From contig JAUXRY010000030.1 of the NCBI GenBank assembly GCA_030679915.1, forward strand, positions 123,363-187,362: a stretch of DNA of 64,000 bases. The letters are read 5' to 3'. Numbering within the stretch: the first letter of the stretch is position 1; each line of letters starts with the position of its first letter. Below, one piece after another: positions 15,887 through 24,986 of the stretch. This DNA comes from Thiobacillus sp. (GTDB taxonomy: Bacteria > Pseudomonadota > Gammaproteobacteria > Burkholderiales > Thiobacillaceae). The notes beneath the pieces were generated by a model, which was not told the origin of the DNA, searched no databases, and saw only the letters and a program-made list of their open reading frames with translations. Position numbers and translations under genes: made by a program.

Positions 15887-17301
15887 GCAAGCTCCTGTTC
15901 CTGGCGTTGTTCTCCTGTGGTGCGGTCCAGGCGGCTTCGTTAACCGCACGGCTGGACAAGCCCGCCATAACACTGGGCGAACCGGTGCGGCTGACCATCG
16001 AGGCCCGCAGTCTGAGCCTGGATACCCTTGATATCACGCCGATCACGTCATCTTTCGACGTGGCGGCGCGTACCCTCAGCCGAGGTGCAGATCAAGAAAC
16101 GTTGGAGCTGACTTTGTATCCGCGTGGCGTGGGCGCGTTACGCGTGCCGCCGTTGCAGATGCAAACTCAGCGCACAGCCGCGCTGGCACTGCAGGTGGCC
16201 GATGGGAGCGAATCAATACCGCGCGTGACGGCAAGTTGGACACTGTCCCCGGCGTTACCCCTGGTCAATCAACCGACGCGTCTCACGCTGTCGATTTGCG
16301 ACGATGGCAGCCTGCTATGGCAACGCCCCGTCTTGCCCACGTCAACGGGGCACTTGGTGCGAGCGCTGGGTGAAGAAGAAGGCGAAGGAATGCGCGGCGA
16401 GGAAGCCTGTACCTTGCATCAGTTCCATTGGTCGCTGATTGCTACGCAAAGCGGACCGGCATCGTTAGGCGCGCCCATGCTCAACGCTGGCCGTTTTGGT
16501 CACCGCCTGCGTTTTCCAGGGCCGATTGTGGCCTTTCAGGCCCATGCACTACCTGCGTGGTTGCCTGGGACCGCGCCTCCAGTGGAACCTCAGGTACGGA
16601 TTGAATCATTGCCGGCACGTTGGCCCCTGAATCGCCCGCTGAGTTGGCGCTTTCAGGTGACCGGCGGCTATAGCGCAGAAGGTCTGAAAACCTTGCTTGA
16701 GTTACAGCTGCACGAGTCGCCCGAACTCGGTATGTATCCGCCCCTGATTGAAGTCGCGGCGATGGACGACAGCGCATCACCGTTGTTTCGATATCAGGTG
16801 ACCTTGTATTTTCAGCCCCTCAGACGCGGGCCGTTGACGCTGCCTGTTGTGCATTTACCTTGGTATGACGCTACACGCGGCCAACTGGCGAATACTGTAT
16901 TGAAGACCCAGTCGTTGATCGTATTCGACCCATTCTGGAAGCAAGCGGCTTGGGTGGCGGGCGGACTTGTCAGTGCGTTGCTGCTTGGCGGACTCATCTG
17001 GCAGGCGCGCAACATGTTGCGTTGGCGGTTGGCGCGGAGGCGCAGTTTGCAGCGCATTCGCCAGGCAGGATCGGTAGACGCCTTGGTGCACGCGGTGAGG
17101 CAGTTTTCTCTGACAGGGCAACCCGATGCGCCCAGTCTGGGCGAGTGGATACAGCGTTTACAGCAGCATGCGCAGATAGGCGATGTGGCGAAAGCCGTTG
17201 CGCAACTGGAGCAGCAGCAGTTTGGGCGAGCGGCCTATTCATTGACTGAATTGCAGCAGTACTTCCTGCAGGCGCTGGCGGTAACACAGCCTAAATCGTA
17301 G
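15880..17301 (+). CDS. batD: BatD-like membrane protein
   Basis: 473 residues. A signal peptide (LLFLALFSCGAVQA) leads Ig-like beta modules (ARLDKPAITLGEPVRLTIEA) and a membrane span near 350 (AAWVAGGLVSALLLGGLIW). A helical cytoplasmic tail follows. This is the BatD architecture of Bacteroidetes and proteobacterial Bat operons. It overlaps the batBC gene by 7 nt, ends the operon and is followed by a strong terminator. Confidence 0.87.
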   Translation: MVSKLLFLALFSCGAVQAASLTARLDKPAITLGEPVRLTIEARSLSLDTLDITPITSSFDVAARTLSRGADQETLELTLYPRGVGALRVPPLQMQTQRTAALALQVADGSESIPRVTASWTLSPALPLVNQPTRLTLSICDDGSLLWQRPVLPTSTGHLVRALGEEEGEGMRGEEACTLHQFHWSLIATQSGPASLGAPMLNAGRFGHRLRFPGPIVAFQAHALPAWLPGTAPPVEPQVRIESLPARWPLNRPLSWRFQVTGGYSAEGLKTLLELQLHESPELGMYPPLIEVAAMDDSASPLFRYQVTLYFQPLRRGPLTLPVVHLPWYDATRGQLANTVLKTQSLIVFDPFWKQAAWVAGGLVSALLLGGLIWQARNMLRWRLARRRSLQRIRQAGSVDALVHAVRQFSLTGQPDAPSLGEWIQRLQQHAQIGDVAKAVAQLEQQQFGRAAYSLTELQQYFLQALAVTQPKS

Positions 17302-17319
17302 GATCGATCAACCGGCCCG

Positions 17320-17353
17320 CGCAGCTGTACCGAATACGCAGCTGTACCGAATG
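17320..17353. repeat. Tandem 16-bp repeat before the terminator
   Basis: CGCAGCTGTACCGAAT occurs twice (17320-17335 and 17338-17353) with a 2-bp spacer, giving an 18-bp period. It lies in the gap between batD and the bidirectional terminator. It is probably a slippage duplication; no function is evident. Confidence 0.8.
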
Positions 17354-17356
17354 GAT

Positions 17357-17394
17357 AGGCGTAAAAAAGGGGCTTCCGCCCCTTTTTTACGCCT
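17357..17394. terminator. Bidirectional terminator between batD and soxB
   Basis: A perfect 17-bp stem (AGGCGTAAAAAAGGGGC and its complement) around a TTCC loop. A and T runs on both sides let it stop batD (rightward) and soxB (leftward). Confidence 0.9.
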
Positions 17395-17412
17395 CGACTG
17401 AGTCAAACCAAA

Positions 17413-19155
17413 TCAGGACACACCGCCTTGGTAATCGGCAATACCTGGATTGGATTTGCCGATGCCGACGATCTTGGGCTCGTTGAGCTTCAGGCCCTTG
17501 ATGACTTTTTTGTCACGCAGGTAGCTGGCAACCACGTCCCAAATCGGTTCACCGGTCGCACCTTCAGCAACAGGCGCCCAGCCTGCAACCTTGTAGGTCT
17601 TCTTGGCATCGACCAACTTGCCCTTGATGCGCATGTCGGTGATCCGTTTGCCGATCTTCTGGTTCGGGTTGATGGTGTATTCGATGCCACCCACTCGCAC
17701 CATGTCGCCGCCCTGCTGATAATACGGATCGACGTTGAACAGGTTATCGCAAACGTCTTCCATGATGGTCTTGATCGTTTCGCCCGTCATGTTGTTCAAT
17801 GTCGTCTGCGGATAGGTAATCGCCGTCTGGTCCATCAGGCGCTCCATCGTGATGGGGTCGCCCGGAAGCAGCGTGGTACCCCAACGGAAACCGGGCGAGA
17901 AGGCCGCATCTGCGCCTTTCACTTCCATCATGGCATCAACCAGCAGTTGATCCCATGTACCGTTGAAGTTGCCGCGGCGATAGAGGAAGTCGTCGGTGAC
18001 AGCAAGCTTTTCGTTGAGCTTGGATTCGTAAGGTGCGCGCACCTTGTTGATGTACGCAGACATGGCCGGGTCGGCGGGCAACAGGTTGGAGAATACCGGC
18101 AGCAAGCGATATTTATAGCTGGCTACGCGGTTGTTTTTCACCTCGAAATCCATCACACCGAGGAACTTGCCGTTGGAACCTGCGTTGGTCACAAGCGTAA
18201 TGCCCTTGGCGTTTTTGACGGGCACTGGTTGCGGCACGCCGTCATGGGTGTGGCCGCCGAAGATGGCATCGATGCCGGTAACGCGCGTTGCCATTTTCAG
18301 GTCCACGTCCATGCCGTTGTGCGACAGCACGATCACAACCTTGGCACCCTTTGCGCGAGCGTCATTGACCCATTTCTGCATGCTGTCGTCGCGGATGCCG
18401 AAGCTCCAGTCCGGGACCAGGTGTCGCGGGTTGGCAATCGGCGTGTAGGGGAAGGCCTGGCCGATTACAGCAACTTTGACACCATTCATTACTTTCATGG
18501 TGTAGGGCTTGAACACCTGATCACCAAAGTCGTTGGTGACGATGTTTTGCGCGACGAAATCGATGTTGGCTTTCTTGAAGTCCTTGTTGACGATTTCCAG
18601 AACGCGTTCGGCGCCAAAAGTCGACTCCCAGTGTGGCGTCATGACGTCAACGCCGAGCTTGATACAAGCGTCGACCATGTCTTGCGCATTGGTCCACAAT
18701 GACGTGGCCGAACCCTGCCAAGTGTCGCCGCCATCAAGCAGCAAAGCACCGGGACGTTGTGCCCGCATCTTGTCGATCAGCGTTTTCAAGTGAGCGAAGC
18801 CACCGACCTTGCCATAGACCTTGGCCGCCTCGGCGAAGTCCAGGTAGCTGAATGCGTGGGCTTCTGCACTGCCTGGCGTGACACCAAACTTCTTCAGCAA
18901 ATGTTGCCCGACAATATGCGGAGCCTTGCCAAGCGCTTCGCCTACGCCAATATTGACGTTAGGTTCGCGGAACCACACTGGCAGTAATTGCGCATGGCAG
19001 TCGGTAAAGTGGAGAAACGATAGATTGCCGTGATGAGGTACGTCATAAAAATTGGCTGGTGCAGTGCCGGCGAGGGCAGACTTGCTGTCCAACGCCATGC
19101 CGGACGCTGCGGCGACAGCGAGTATTTGTAGAAACTCACGGCGGTTCATGTGCAT
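17413..19155 (-). CDS. soxB: Thiosulfohydrolase SoxB
   Basis: 580 residues. The Tat-type signal is NRREFLQILAVAAASG near the N terminus. The dimetal phosphoesterase fold has SFLHFTDCHAQLLP, LLLDGGDTWQGS and IFGGHTHDG. SoxB hydrolyses the sulfonate from SoxY-bound S-thiosulfonate in the periplasm and uses a dimanganese site. The ATG at 19155 is preceded by GAGGAG; a GTG 18 nt upstream is rejected because it lies before that ribosome site. It is separated from soxA by a terminator, so it probably has its own promoter. Confidence 0.95.
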   Translation of the reverse strand: MHMNRREFLQILAVAAASGMALDSKSALAGTAPANFYDVPHHGNLSFLHFTDCHAQLLPVWFREPNVNIGVGEALGKAPHIVGQHLLKKFGVTPGSAEAHAFSYLDFAEAAKVYGKVGGFAHLKTLIDKMRAQRPGALLLDGGDTWQGSATSLWTNAQDMVDACIKLGVDVMTPHWESTFGAERVLEIVNKDFKKANIDFVAQNIVTNDFGDQVFKPYTMKVMNGVKVAVIGQAFPYTPIANPRHLVPDWSFGIRDDSMQKWVNDARAKGAKVVIVLSHNGMDVDLKMATRVTGIDAIFGGHTHDGVPQPVPVKNAKGITLVTNAGSNGKFLGVMDFEVKNNRVASYKYRLLPVFSNLLPADPAMSAYINKVRAPYESKLNEKLAVTDDFLYRRGNFNGTWDQLLVDAMMEVKGADAAFSPGFRWGTTLLPGDPITMERLMDQTAITYPQTTLNNMTGETIKTIMEDVCDNLFNVDPYYQQGGDMVRVGGIEYTINPNQKIGKRITDMRIKGKLVDAKKTYKVAGWAPVAEGATGEPIWDVVASYLRDKKVIKGLKLNEPKIVGIGKSNPGIADYQGGVS

Positions 19156-19265
19156 ATGGATCTCCTCGGGCACGAAGTATTGGGTGGTGCGTGGTGCGGT
19201 ATTGTGTCGCTGTGAGTCATGCCGGTAAATGGTAGCTCCGGCTCATTTTCATTAGGTAAAATCAA

Positions 19266-19295
19266 TGAAAAAGCCCGGTCGCCCGGGCTTTTTCA
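19266..19295 (-). terminator. Terminator after soxA, before soxB
   Basis: A 13-bp perfect stem (TGAAAAAGCCCGG / CCGGGCTTTTTCA) with a TCGC loop. On the minus strand it ends in a T run. It would end or attenuate soxXYZA transcription before soxB. Confidence 0.85.
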
Positions 19296-19324
19296 TACAG
19301 CGGGCCGCTAAATTGCGGAGTCGC

Positions 19325-20170
19325 TTACTTGCGGAATACCGAAGCTTTCAGCGGCAGTCCGTTGGACAACGCGGAGTGGAAGTACTCCAGATTGTTCAGG
19401 GTTTCGCTGTCCGCCGGGGGCGAAACAGCACGCACTGATTTCATGCAACCCTGATAGCGCTCTTGTAGCGTCACCAGGTTGTCACCACCACGGAACACCG
19501 GCCAGTGCACGGTATGACCGATCACCGGAGACATGAGTTCGGAACGCAGACGGTTGCCGCCGTTCTGGACGTGGCAGCTGGCACAAGCAAAGTTGAGCTG
19601 ACCCTTGCGGCTGTAGAAGGTTTTTTTGCCGTCTTCATACGCCGTCGTGGCTTTGGGGCCTTCAACCTTGACGTTTGACAGCATGCCATTGGACAGGGTG
19701 CGCATGTAGGCCGTCAGCAGGCCCATGGTCTTCTTGTCGTCGACATTGTAGGCTTCTTCGCCGTTGGCTACGCGACAGTCGTTGATGACATTGCTCAATG
19801 TCACGACCTTACCCTTGGCTTCGTCGAACATGGGGTAGTTGCCCGCGATCTGCTTGCCACCACTGGGCAAGCAGCCAGCATAGGTCTTGCCGTTCTTGAA
19901 GGGAGTTTCCCACATTTTGCGGCCTTTTTCGATGTCGGCTTCGAAGGGGGGGAATTCCATGATGGCGTCGTACTGCGCCTTGCTGTCGGCATCGAATGCC
20001 AACGCGCCGTAGACGTAATCTTCCAGCTTCACATTTGGATATTTGGTGGTGTAGTACTTGATAAGTTCCTGCCTGTCAGACTCGGGTGTTGCGTGTGCCG
20101 TTGCGGCACCCAATGCAATGCCCAAACCAGCCATGCCTGTCAGCAGTTTCGTAATGATTTTTTGTTTCAT
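19325..20170 (-). CDS. soxA: Cytochrome SoxA
   Basis: 281 residues with a signal peptide (MAGLGIALGAATAHA). It has one C-x2-C-H heme site (CASCH, 196-200) and the catalytic persulfide cysteine in YQGCMKSV (Cys242). The N-terminal domain keeps two cysteines (Cys100, Cys132) but no CxxCH, so this is the mono-heme type. With SoxX it joins thiosulfate to SoxY. A strong Shine-Dalgarno (GGAGGA) supports the start. Confidence 0.95.
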   Translation of the reverse strand: MKQKIITKLLTGMAGLGIALGAATAHATPESDRQELIKYYTTKYPNVKLEDYVYGALAFDADSKAQYDAIMEFPPFEADIEKGRKMWETPFKNGKTYAGCLPSGGKQIAGNYPMFDEAKGKVVTLSNVINDCRVANGEEAYNVDDKKTMGLLTAYMRTLSNGMLSNVKVEGPKATTAYEDGKKTFYSRKGQLNFACASCHVQNGGNRLRSELMSPVIGHTVHWPVFRGGDNLVTLQERYQGCMKSVRAVSPPADSETLNNLEYFHSALSNGLPLKASVFRK

Positions 20171-20241
20171 GCCGTCCTCCAGAAACCTGATGAAAAAAAA
20201 GCGAGAGCGGGGCATAAAGCCCCGCTCAATTACTGCCCGTT

Positions 20242-20556
20242 TTAGCCGATGGTGGCTTCAGCGGTGTTTTTGTCGCCCTTGTTGTCGGTCCAGTTTACGA
20301 CAACCTTGTCACCTGCTTTAGGGCCTTTAACCTTGAAACCCAGGTAGGGGTTCTTGGAGATGCCACCGCTCATGCCTGCATCCAGAACCTTGGCTCCGTT
20401 GACGCTTGCGGTCACGTCGGTGATGTAGTGGGCAGGGATCAGTTGACCGGTTTTTGAATCTTTACGCAGACCGGTTTCCATAGTGTGGTTCATCAGCACT
20501 TTGACATCGGCAACATCACCGGCCATCGTGGCACGGATACGCATCGGTTCAGCCAT
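20242..20556 (-). CDS. soxZ: SoxZ
   Basis: 104 residues, full length for SoxZ, with the Ig-like fold features (MRIRATMAGDVADVKVLMNH and NPYLGFKVKG). It forms the SoxYZ carrier and has no signal, so it is exported with SoxY. It sits between soxY and soxA as usual. Confidence 0.95.
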   Translation of the reverse strand: MAEPMRIRATMAGDVADVKVLMNHTMETGLRKDSKTGQLIPAHYITDVTASVNGAKVLDAGMSGGISKNPYLGFKVKGPKAGDKVVVNWTDNKGDKNTAEATIG

Positions 20557-20619
20557 TTGGCTTTCCTTTCCTAAAAATTAATCAGTTCAATAAATCGCTG
20601 AGCAAAAACGGGAGGCGAA

Positions 20620-21087
20620 TTAACCGCCGCAACCGCCGATTGTGACCTTGACTTCCTTGGCGGCAGTGTAGGTTTTGCCACCGGCAGTCACAACAGCACG
20701 AACCAGCGAGGTTTGACCCATTTTGATCCGGGTGGAGATAAAGCCTTGGGCACCATTCGACAGATCAAAGTCGGCAACCAGCGGGGTCGCATTCTTTTCG
20801 GAAATGATGGCGATTGCCGTTGTGCCAGCAATGCTGCTTGTCACTTCAACCGGCACGACGGCGCCGTTTTCAGCGATGTCTGGAGCCTTGATGGTGATGT
20901 CCTTGGAGTCAGCAGCGGCAGTTGCGCCCATGCCTTTCAGGGCGTCACCAACGCTTTTGGCTTCAAAAGCGGTGCGCGGTGCACCGGCCAGGGCCATAGT
21001 GGGTTTTAACAGACCGGCAGCGACAGCCACGGCCACGGTACCCGCGCCAGCGGCGCTTTTAAGTACATTTCTACGAAGTGCGTTCAT
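20620..21087 (-). CDS. soxY: SoxY sulfur carrier
   Basis: 155 residues. The Tat-like N terminus is LRRNVLKSAAGAG and the C terminus ends in the carrier motif GGCGG, whose Cys153 bears the sulfur intermediates. The second of two near ATGs is chosen because AGGAGA lies 7 nt before it; the first ATG is only 1 nt from that site. SoxYZ shuttles between SoxXA and SoxB in the periplasm. Without SoxCD the sulfane sulfur cannot be oxidised on SoxY. Confidence 0.95.
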   Translation of the reverse strand: MNALRRNVLKSAAGAGTVAVAVAAGLLKPTMALAGAPRTAFEAKSVGDALKGMGATAAADSKDITIKAPDIAENGAVVPVEVTSSIAGTTAIAIISEKNATPLVADFDLSNGAQGFISTRIKMGQTSLVRAVVTAGGKTYTAAKEVKVTIGGCGG

Positions 21088-21126
21088 GGGCATGTCTCCT
21101 TAGCTAGAACATTTACAACGGGGTTT

Positions 21127-21513
21127 TTACAGACCGTAAACAAAATCAGTGATTTTATCGATTTCTTTTTCCGACAACACGCCATGCTTGCCAAACGGAA
21201 TCATGGTCGAGGACGGGTTGGTTGCCGTAGCATCCCAGATCTGGGCGCGCATCTTGGCCTTATCGGGGAAGCGCGCGCTCATGGCGATCAGGGGTGGCCC
21301 ATACGAACCGGCAGATTCCGCGTCGGGCTGGGTTGGCATGGCATGGCATGCCAGGCAGTTGCCCTTGGCGCGGTTGAACGAGAGATCTTTGCCAGTGACT
21401 TCTTTTGCAGGGGCAGCGGCAGCCGGGGTTGCCGTAGCTTGTGCCAGCGCATTGCCCGACAGCATGATGGCGCTGATCGCGAAGGCCGTTGCTACCTGAT
21501 GCAATTTTCGCAT
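21127..21513 (-). CDS. soxX: Cytochrome SoxX
   Basis: 128 residues. A signal peptide (ending NALA) leads a single heme motif CLACH (53-57); a likely distal Met is in SSTMIPFGKHG. It is the partner of SoxA in the c-type cytochrome SoxXA. The start is the ATG 6 nt after AGGAGG; the first ATG touches that site. It is the first gene of the leftward sox operon. Confidence 0.95.
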   Translation of the reverse strand: MRKLHQVATAFAISAIMLSGNALAQATATPAAAAPAKEVTGKDLSFNRAKGNCLACHAMPTQPDAESAGSYGPPLIAMSARFPDKAKMRAQIWDATATNPSSTMIPFGKHGVLSEKEIDKITDFVYGL

Positions 21514-21604
21514 TGTCATCCTCCTAATTATTTAACGTGGTGATGAAAGCGTTCGCTGTTCGGGCTTGCCTTAAGAAAACGCTATCCAGTGATGGATGAG
21601 ACAT

Positions 21605-21634
21605 AGCATAGTGGAATTAGTTTTTATCTTGCAA
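21605..21634 (-). promoter_or_regulatory. Possible sox operon promoter
   Basis: On the minus strand, TTGCAA (21634-21629), an 18-bp spacer, then TATGCT (21610-21605), about 85 nt before soxX. It is a moderate consensus match only. Confidence 0.35.
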
Positions 21635-21716
21635 GGCCAAACCGGTGTTTTTAGGGCTAAAACAGCAGGGTAAATTGTTACCAGCCACGTCAGGCATAGG
21701 CTTAAGAGTATCCAAG

Positions 21717-23186
21717 TCAGCCTTTGCGTTGTGCTTTCTCAGACTCTTGCCACTCGCGTCGCCGCGCTTCTGCCGCCGACATTTCGTAGAAACTGCCATC
21801 TCCTGCCTTGATGCCCAGCGTGATTTGTTCGATTGCTGCAACCAGATTACCACTTAACGCTGAAGCCTCTGCCTGAGCGCGATGACTGAGTAGGCGATGA
21901 CCGAGTTGGGCGTGGGTTTGGGCCGCTAACCGCCACAGTCGACGGTCAAGTGGATACAAGCTCTGTTGTTTGTCGACTATGGCTAGCGCATCAGTGCTGT
22001 GCCCTGCCACCAGCAGGGTACTGATATATCCATATTGCAACGGTCGGTAACCGGGGAAAGTGGCACTGCCGTTTTGGAAGCGCTGAAGCGCCAGCGTCCG
22101 GTTGCCCGCTGCCAACGCAACGTTGGCGAGCAATTGCTGGATCATGGGATTGCTGTTTTTGCCGGAAATCAGTTTTTGTGCTTCAGCTTCAGCTTCCTTG
22201 AATTGTCGCGCGCGCAGCAGCGCGGTAATCAGACCGTAGCGGGCAGCCGCCTCGTTGCTATAACGTTTTTCTTTGAGCGTGGTGCGCTGCGTAAGTACAG
22301 CCTCGGCCGGACTGTTTTCCTGGGCACGCAAGCGCGCGCGCACCAGGTGGAAATCGAGGCTGTCCTGGACTTGCAGATAGGGCGCAGATGCGCTGCGGGA
22401 CTCCATGTCAGCGATGCGGTCGCTGGTAAGCGGGTGGGTGCGCAGATAGGCCGGCGCGCTGCTGTCGTAGAAGCGGCTGGCGCGTTGCAGGCGGTTAAAA
22501 AAACCGCTCATTCCGCGAGGGTCGAAGCTTGCGCGGGTCAGCATCTCATATCCCAGTCGGTCAGCTTCACGTTCGTAATCTCGGCTGAAGTTGAGCTGGT
22601 TCTGAACCGAGTAGGCCTGGGTGGAGGCGATGGCCGCGCTCGCCACATTGGGGTTGGAGCGGGCCGCCAGCAGCGCCAGCGCCAGCGCGGCCATGGTCGG
22701 CCAGTAGCTCTGGCTTTGCGACGCAATCATGCGTGCGATATGGTCCTGGGTTACGTGGGAGATTTCGTGCGCGACCACGCTCGCCAGCTCGGATTCGCTT
22801 TGCGCGGCCAGCAGCAAACCCGTGTGAACGCCGATATTGCCGCCTGGCATGGCAAACGCGTTAATGCTGGGATCGTTGACCACAAAAAAGGTGAATTCGC
22901 GCTGGTTGCGCGAGCTGACCGACACCAGCTTGTAGCCGAGTTGATTCAGGTAGGCTTCAACTTCAGGGTCATCCAGGTAGCGAGGATCGACATAAACGTC
23001 GCGCATGATAGCGCGCCCGAGTGTCTGCTCCTCCTGATCGGAGAAATACTGGCGTGACACTTCGCCCAGATCTGGCAGGTCGGCCGCCAGAACCGGTTGA
23101 ATTGCAAGTGACAGCGCAATCAGTGTGCGTAGCATCAACAGAGAAGGTGGGAGGCGAGGAAAAGCATTTCGATTACGATAGAACAT
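21717..23186 (-). CDS. bepA: BepA-like periplasmic M48 metalloprotease with TPR tail
   Basis: 489 residues. A signal region ([21 protein letters not shown]) leads an M48 peptidase with zinc motif HEISH and the downstream Glu in [12 protein letters not shown]-terminal TPR half carries an Ala/Gln-rich helical pattern. BepA degrades misassembled outer-membrane proteins and promotes LptD maturation. I use the ATG at 23186; a TTG three codons upstream or the ATG at 23135 are alternatives. Divergent from moaC. Confidence 0.88.
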   Translation of the reverse strand: MFYRNRNAFPRLPPSLLMLRTLIALSLAIQPVLAADLPDLGEVSRQYFSDQEEQTLGRAIMRDVYVDPRYLDDPEVEAYLNQLGYKLVSVSSRNQREFTFFVVNDPSINAFAMPGGNIGVHTGLLLAAQSESELASVVAHEISHVTQDHIARMIASQSQSYWPTMAALALALLAARSNPNVASAAIASTQAYSVQNQLNFSRDYEREADRLGYEMLTRASFDPRGMSGFFNRLQRASRFYDSSAPAYLRTHPLTSDRIADMESRSASAPYLQVQDSLDFHLVRARLRAQENSPAEAVLTQRTTLKEKRYSNEAAARYGLITALLRARQFKEAEAEAQKLISGKNSNPMIQQLLANVALAAGNRTLALQRFQNGSATFPGYRPLQYGYISTLLVAGHSTDALAIVDKQQSLYPLDRRLWRLAAQTHAQLGHRLLSHRAQAEASALSGNLVAAIEQITLGIKAGDGSFYEMSAAEARRREWQESEKAQRKG

Positions 23187-23206
23187 TATCGGCAAGGTTC
23201 CTGAAT

Positions 23207-23680
23207 ATGAGCGAATTCACCCATTTTGACGAAAGCGGTCGTGCAGTCATGGTCGACGTGGCGGGCAAGGATGACACCCGACGCGTTGCGGTTGCAAGCG
23301 GTCAGATATTGATGTTACCCGATACGCTGGAACGCATTCTGGGCGGGCAGGCCGCCAAGGGCGACGTGCTCGGCATTGCCCGGATTGCGGCGATCCAGGC
23401 AACCAAGCGCGCATCTGAGTTGATCCCATTGTGTCACCCCATTGCGTTAACTCGTGCCAGCGTCGAGTTTGATCACGACAAGGCCGCGTGTTCGATCATT
23501 TGTACGGTCACGGCCGAAACCGTGGGCAAGACCGGGGTGGAGATGGAGGCATTGACCGGCGTCAGCGTCGCCCTGCTCACCATTTACGACATGTGCAAGG
23601 CGGTCGATCGCGGCATGGTGATGGGCGAAATCAAATTATTGGAAAAGCAGGGCGGGCGTTCGGGCCATTGGCGCGCATAA
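23207..23680 (+). CDS. moaC: Cyclic pyranopterin monophosphate synthase MoaC
   Basis: 157 residues. MoaC hallmarks are [13 protein letters not shown] and [20 protein letters not shown], with KAVDRGM near the end. It makes cPMP from the MoaA product in molybdenum-cofactor synthesis. The downstream soeABC encodes a molybdoenzyme that would use this cofactor. The frame is open upstream, but only this ATG gives the conserved N terminus. Confidence 0.95.
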   Translation: MSEFTHFDESGRAVMVDVAGKDDTRRVAVASGQILMLPDTLERILGGQAAKGDVLGIARIAAIQATKRASELIPLCHPIALTRASVEFDHDKAACSIICTVTAETVGKTGVEMEALTGVSVALLTIYDMCKAVDRGMVMGEIKLLEKQGGRSGHWRA

Positions 23681-23769
23681 AATGCCGGGGGCATCTAGTC
23701 CAAAGTGTCTCTTGCGCAGGTGCGGTGCTACGGCACACTAGCGTGAGTGTAATTGTCGGGGTCGTGTGT

Positions 23770-24471
23770 ATGCATTTTTACCGGTTTTTGATACTGATCT
23801 TGGCTGTGGCCGCAACGAGTGCGCGGGCCGAGCTGCCGGACTATCAGGCTTTTCCTGCCCAAGGCACGCAGTTGCTACTTTGGGTGTCGTCCGAGCGCGG
23901 GCGTGCCGAGCCCGAGGTTCAGGCTGCGCAGAAGCTGGCCGCCCACGGGGTGGAGGTGTGGTCACTCGATCCGTTGAGCGCTTATTTTCTGCCCCAATTG
24001 CCGCGCAGCATGGATGCTATTTCCCAACAGGACATGGCAGATTGGTTGCGGTCTGCGCTGGCCGGTGGCAAGCAGGTTTCGGTGCTTGCTGTCTCGCGTG
24101 CTGCGGTCCCCGTGTTACGGGCGGCGGCATCACTCGACCCTGCGCAAAGGCGTCAGCTGGGCGTGGTGTTGATGTATCCCAACTTGTATACGGTGGCTGA
24201 GCCATTGGCCGCACCGGATTATCTTGACCTGGGGCAACTGAAGGGTTTGCGGGTGCGAATTCTGCAGCCGCGGCGTTCAGCTGCAACCCCTTGGTTGCCC
24301 GGCCTGGTCGATCATTTGAAGGTATACGGCGCTACGGTTGATCCTGTCATCCTGGAAAACCTGCGTGAAGGCTACTGGGCGCGTGAAACGCCGACCGAAT
24401 TCGAGATCGCTGAAGGCCATCGGATGGATGGATTGTTGTTACGTGAATTGAAAGCATTGGGGCGAAAATGA
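23770..24471 (+). CDS. Exported alpha/beta-hydrolase-like protein of unknown function
   Basis: 233 residues. A signal peptide (FLILILAVAATSARA) leads a domain with an alpha/beta-hydrolase feel: LLLWVSSERG after a strand, SVLAVSRAAVPVLRAA where a nucleophile elbow would lie, and a late EIAEGHRMDG with a candidate His. The elbow lacks the usual G-x-S-x-G, so activity is uncertain. Its ATGA overlap with the TlpA gene makes a translated pair. It lies between moaC and soeABC, which suggests a periplasmic job in sulfur metabolism or Moco-enzyme maturation (inference). I do not recognise a named family. Confidence 0.75.
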   Translation: MHFYRFLILILAVAATSARAELPDYQAFPAQGTQLLLWVSSERGRAEPEVQAAQKLAAHGVEVWSLDPLSAYFLPQLPRSMDAISQQDMADWLRSALAGGKQVSVLAVSRAAVPVLRAAASLDPAQRRQLGVVLMYPNLYTVAEPLAAPDYLDLGQLKGLRVRILQPRRSAATPWLPGLVDHLKVYGATVDPVILENLREGYWARETPTEFEIAEGHRMDGLLLRELKALGRK

Positions 24472-24986
24472 AGCGATTACTGGTGACCTTGGCATTAGGG
24501 TTGTTTTTAATGCCCGGCGCTCACGCTGCCGGGTTTGAGGCGCGCGCGGTCACGCCAGCCCCAATATTGAATGCGCGCGATCTGGGTGGCACATCCAGAT
24601 CGCTTGCGGATTATCGTGGCAAGGTCGTCTTGCTTAACTTCTGGGCGTCGTGGTGTCCGCCCTGTCTGCGTGAAATGCCGTCGATGGAGCGTCTGCGGGT
24701 CAAGATGGCTGGGCGTCCACTCGAAATTGTCGCACTGGCAAGCGCCGAGGGGCCGAATGACGTGAAGGGGTTCTTATCCAAAATGAAATTGAGCTTCCCG
24801 ATATTGCTCGATGCCGACGGCAGCAATACCAAGCGCTGGAAAGTGTTTGCGCTGCCTACCTCGTTTTTGCTGGATGCGAAGGGCCAGGTGCGCTATGTAC
24901 TGACCGGACCCACCGAATGGGATGAGGGGGAGGCGCTCAAGATCATTGAGTCGATGCTGGAAGAATCGCCTGTACTGCCGAAATAA
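24468..24986 (+). CDS. TlpA-like periplasmic thioredoxin
   Basis: 172 residues. A signal peptide ending AHA is followed by a thioredoxin fold with WASWCPPCLREM (Cys63, Cys66) and the cis-Pro region VFALPTSFLLD. TlpA-type proteins reduce periplasmic disulfides or persulfides, for instance in cytochrome c maturation or on sulfur carriers such as SoxY. The neighbour pairing is noted above. No other maturation genes are in the window, so its target is open. Confidence 0.9.
   Translation: MKRLLVTLALGLFLMPGAHAAGFEARAVTPAPILNARDLGGTSRSLADYRGKVVLLNFWASWCPPCLREMPSMERLRVKMAGRPLEIVALASAEGPNDVKGFLSKMKLSFPILLDADGSNTKRWKVFALPTSFLLDAKGQVRYVLTGPTEWDEGEALKIIESMLEESPVLPK

Noticed and set aside
17320..17353. 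Tandem 16-mer as a CRISPR or attachment site
   Set aside because: Two copies with a 2-bp spacer, no cas genes, no integrase and no tRNA nearby.
17428..18702. 424-codon rightward frame opposite soxB
   Set aside because: Antisense shadow; soxB motifs and ribosome site define the gene.
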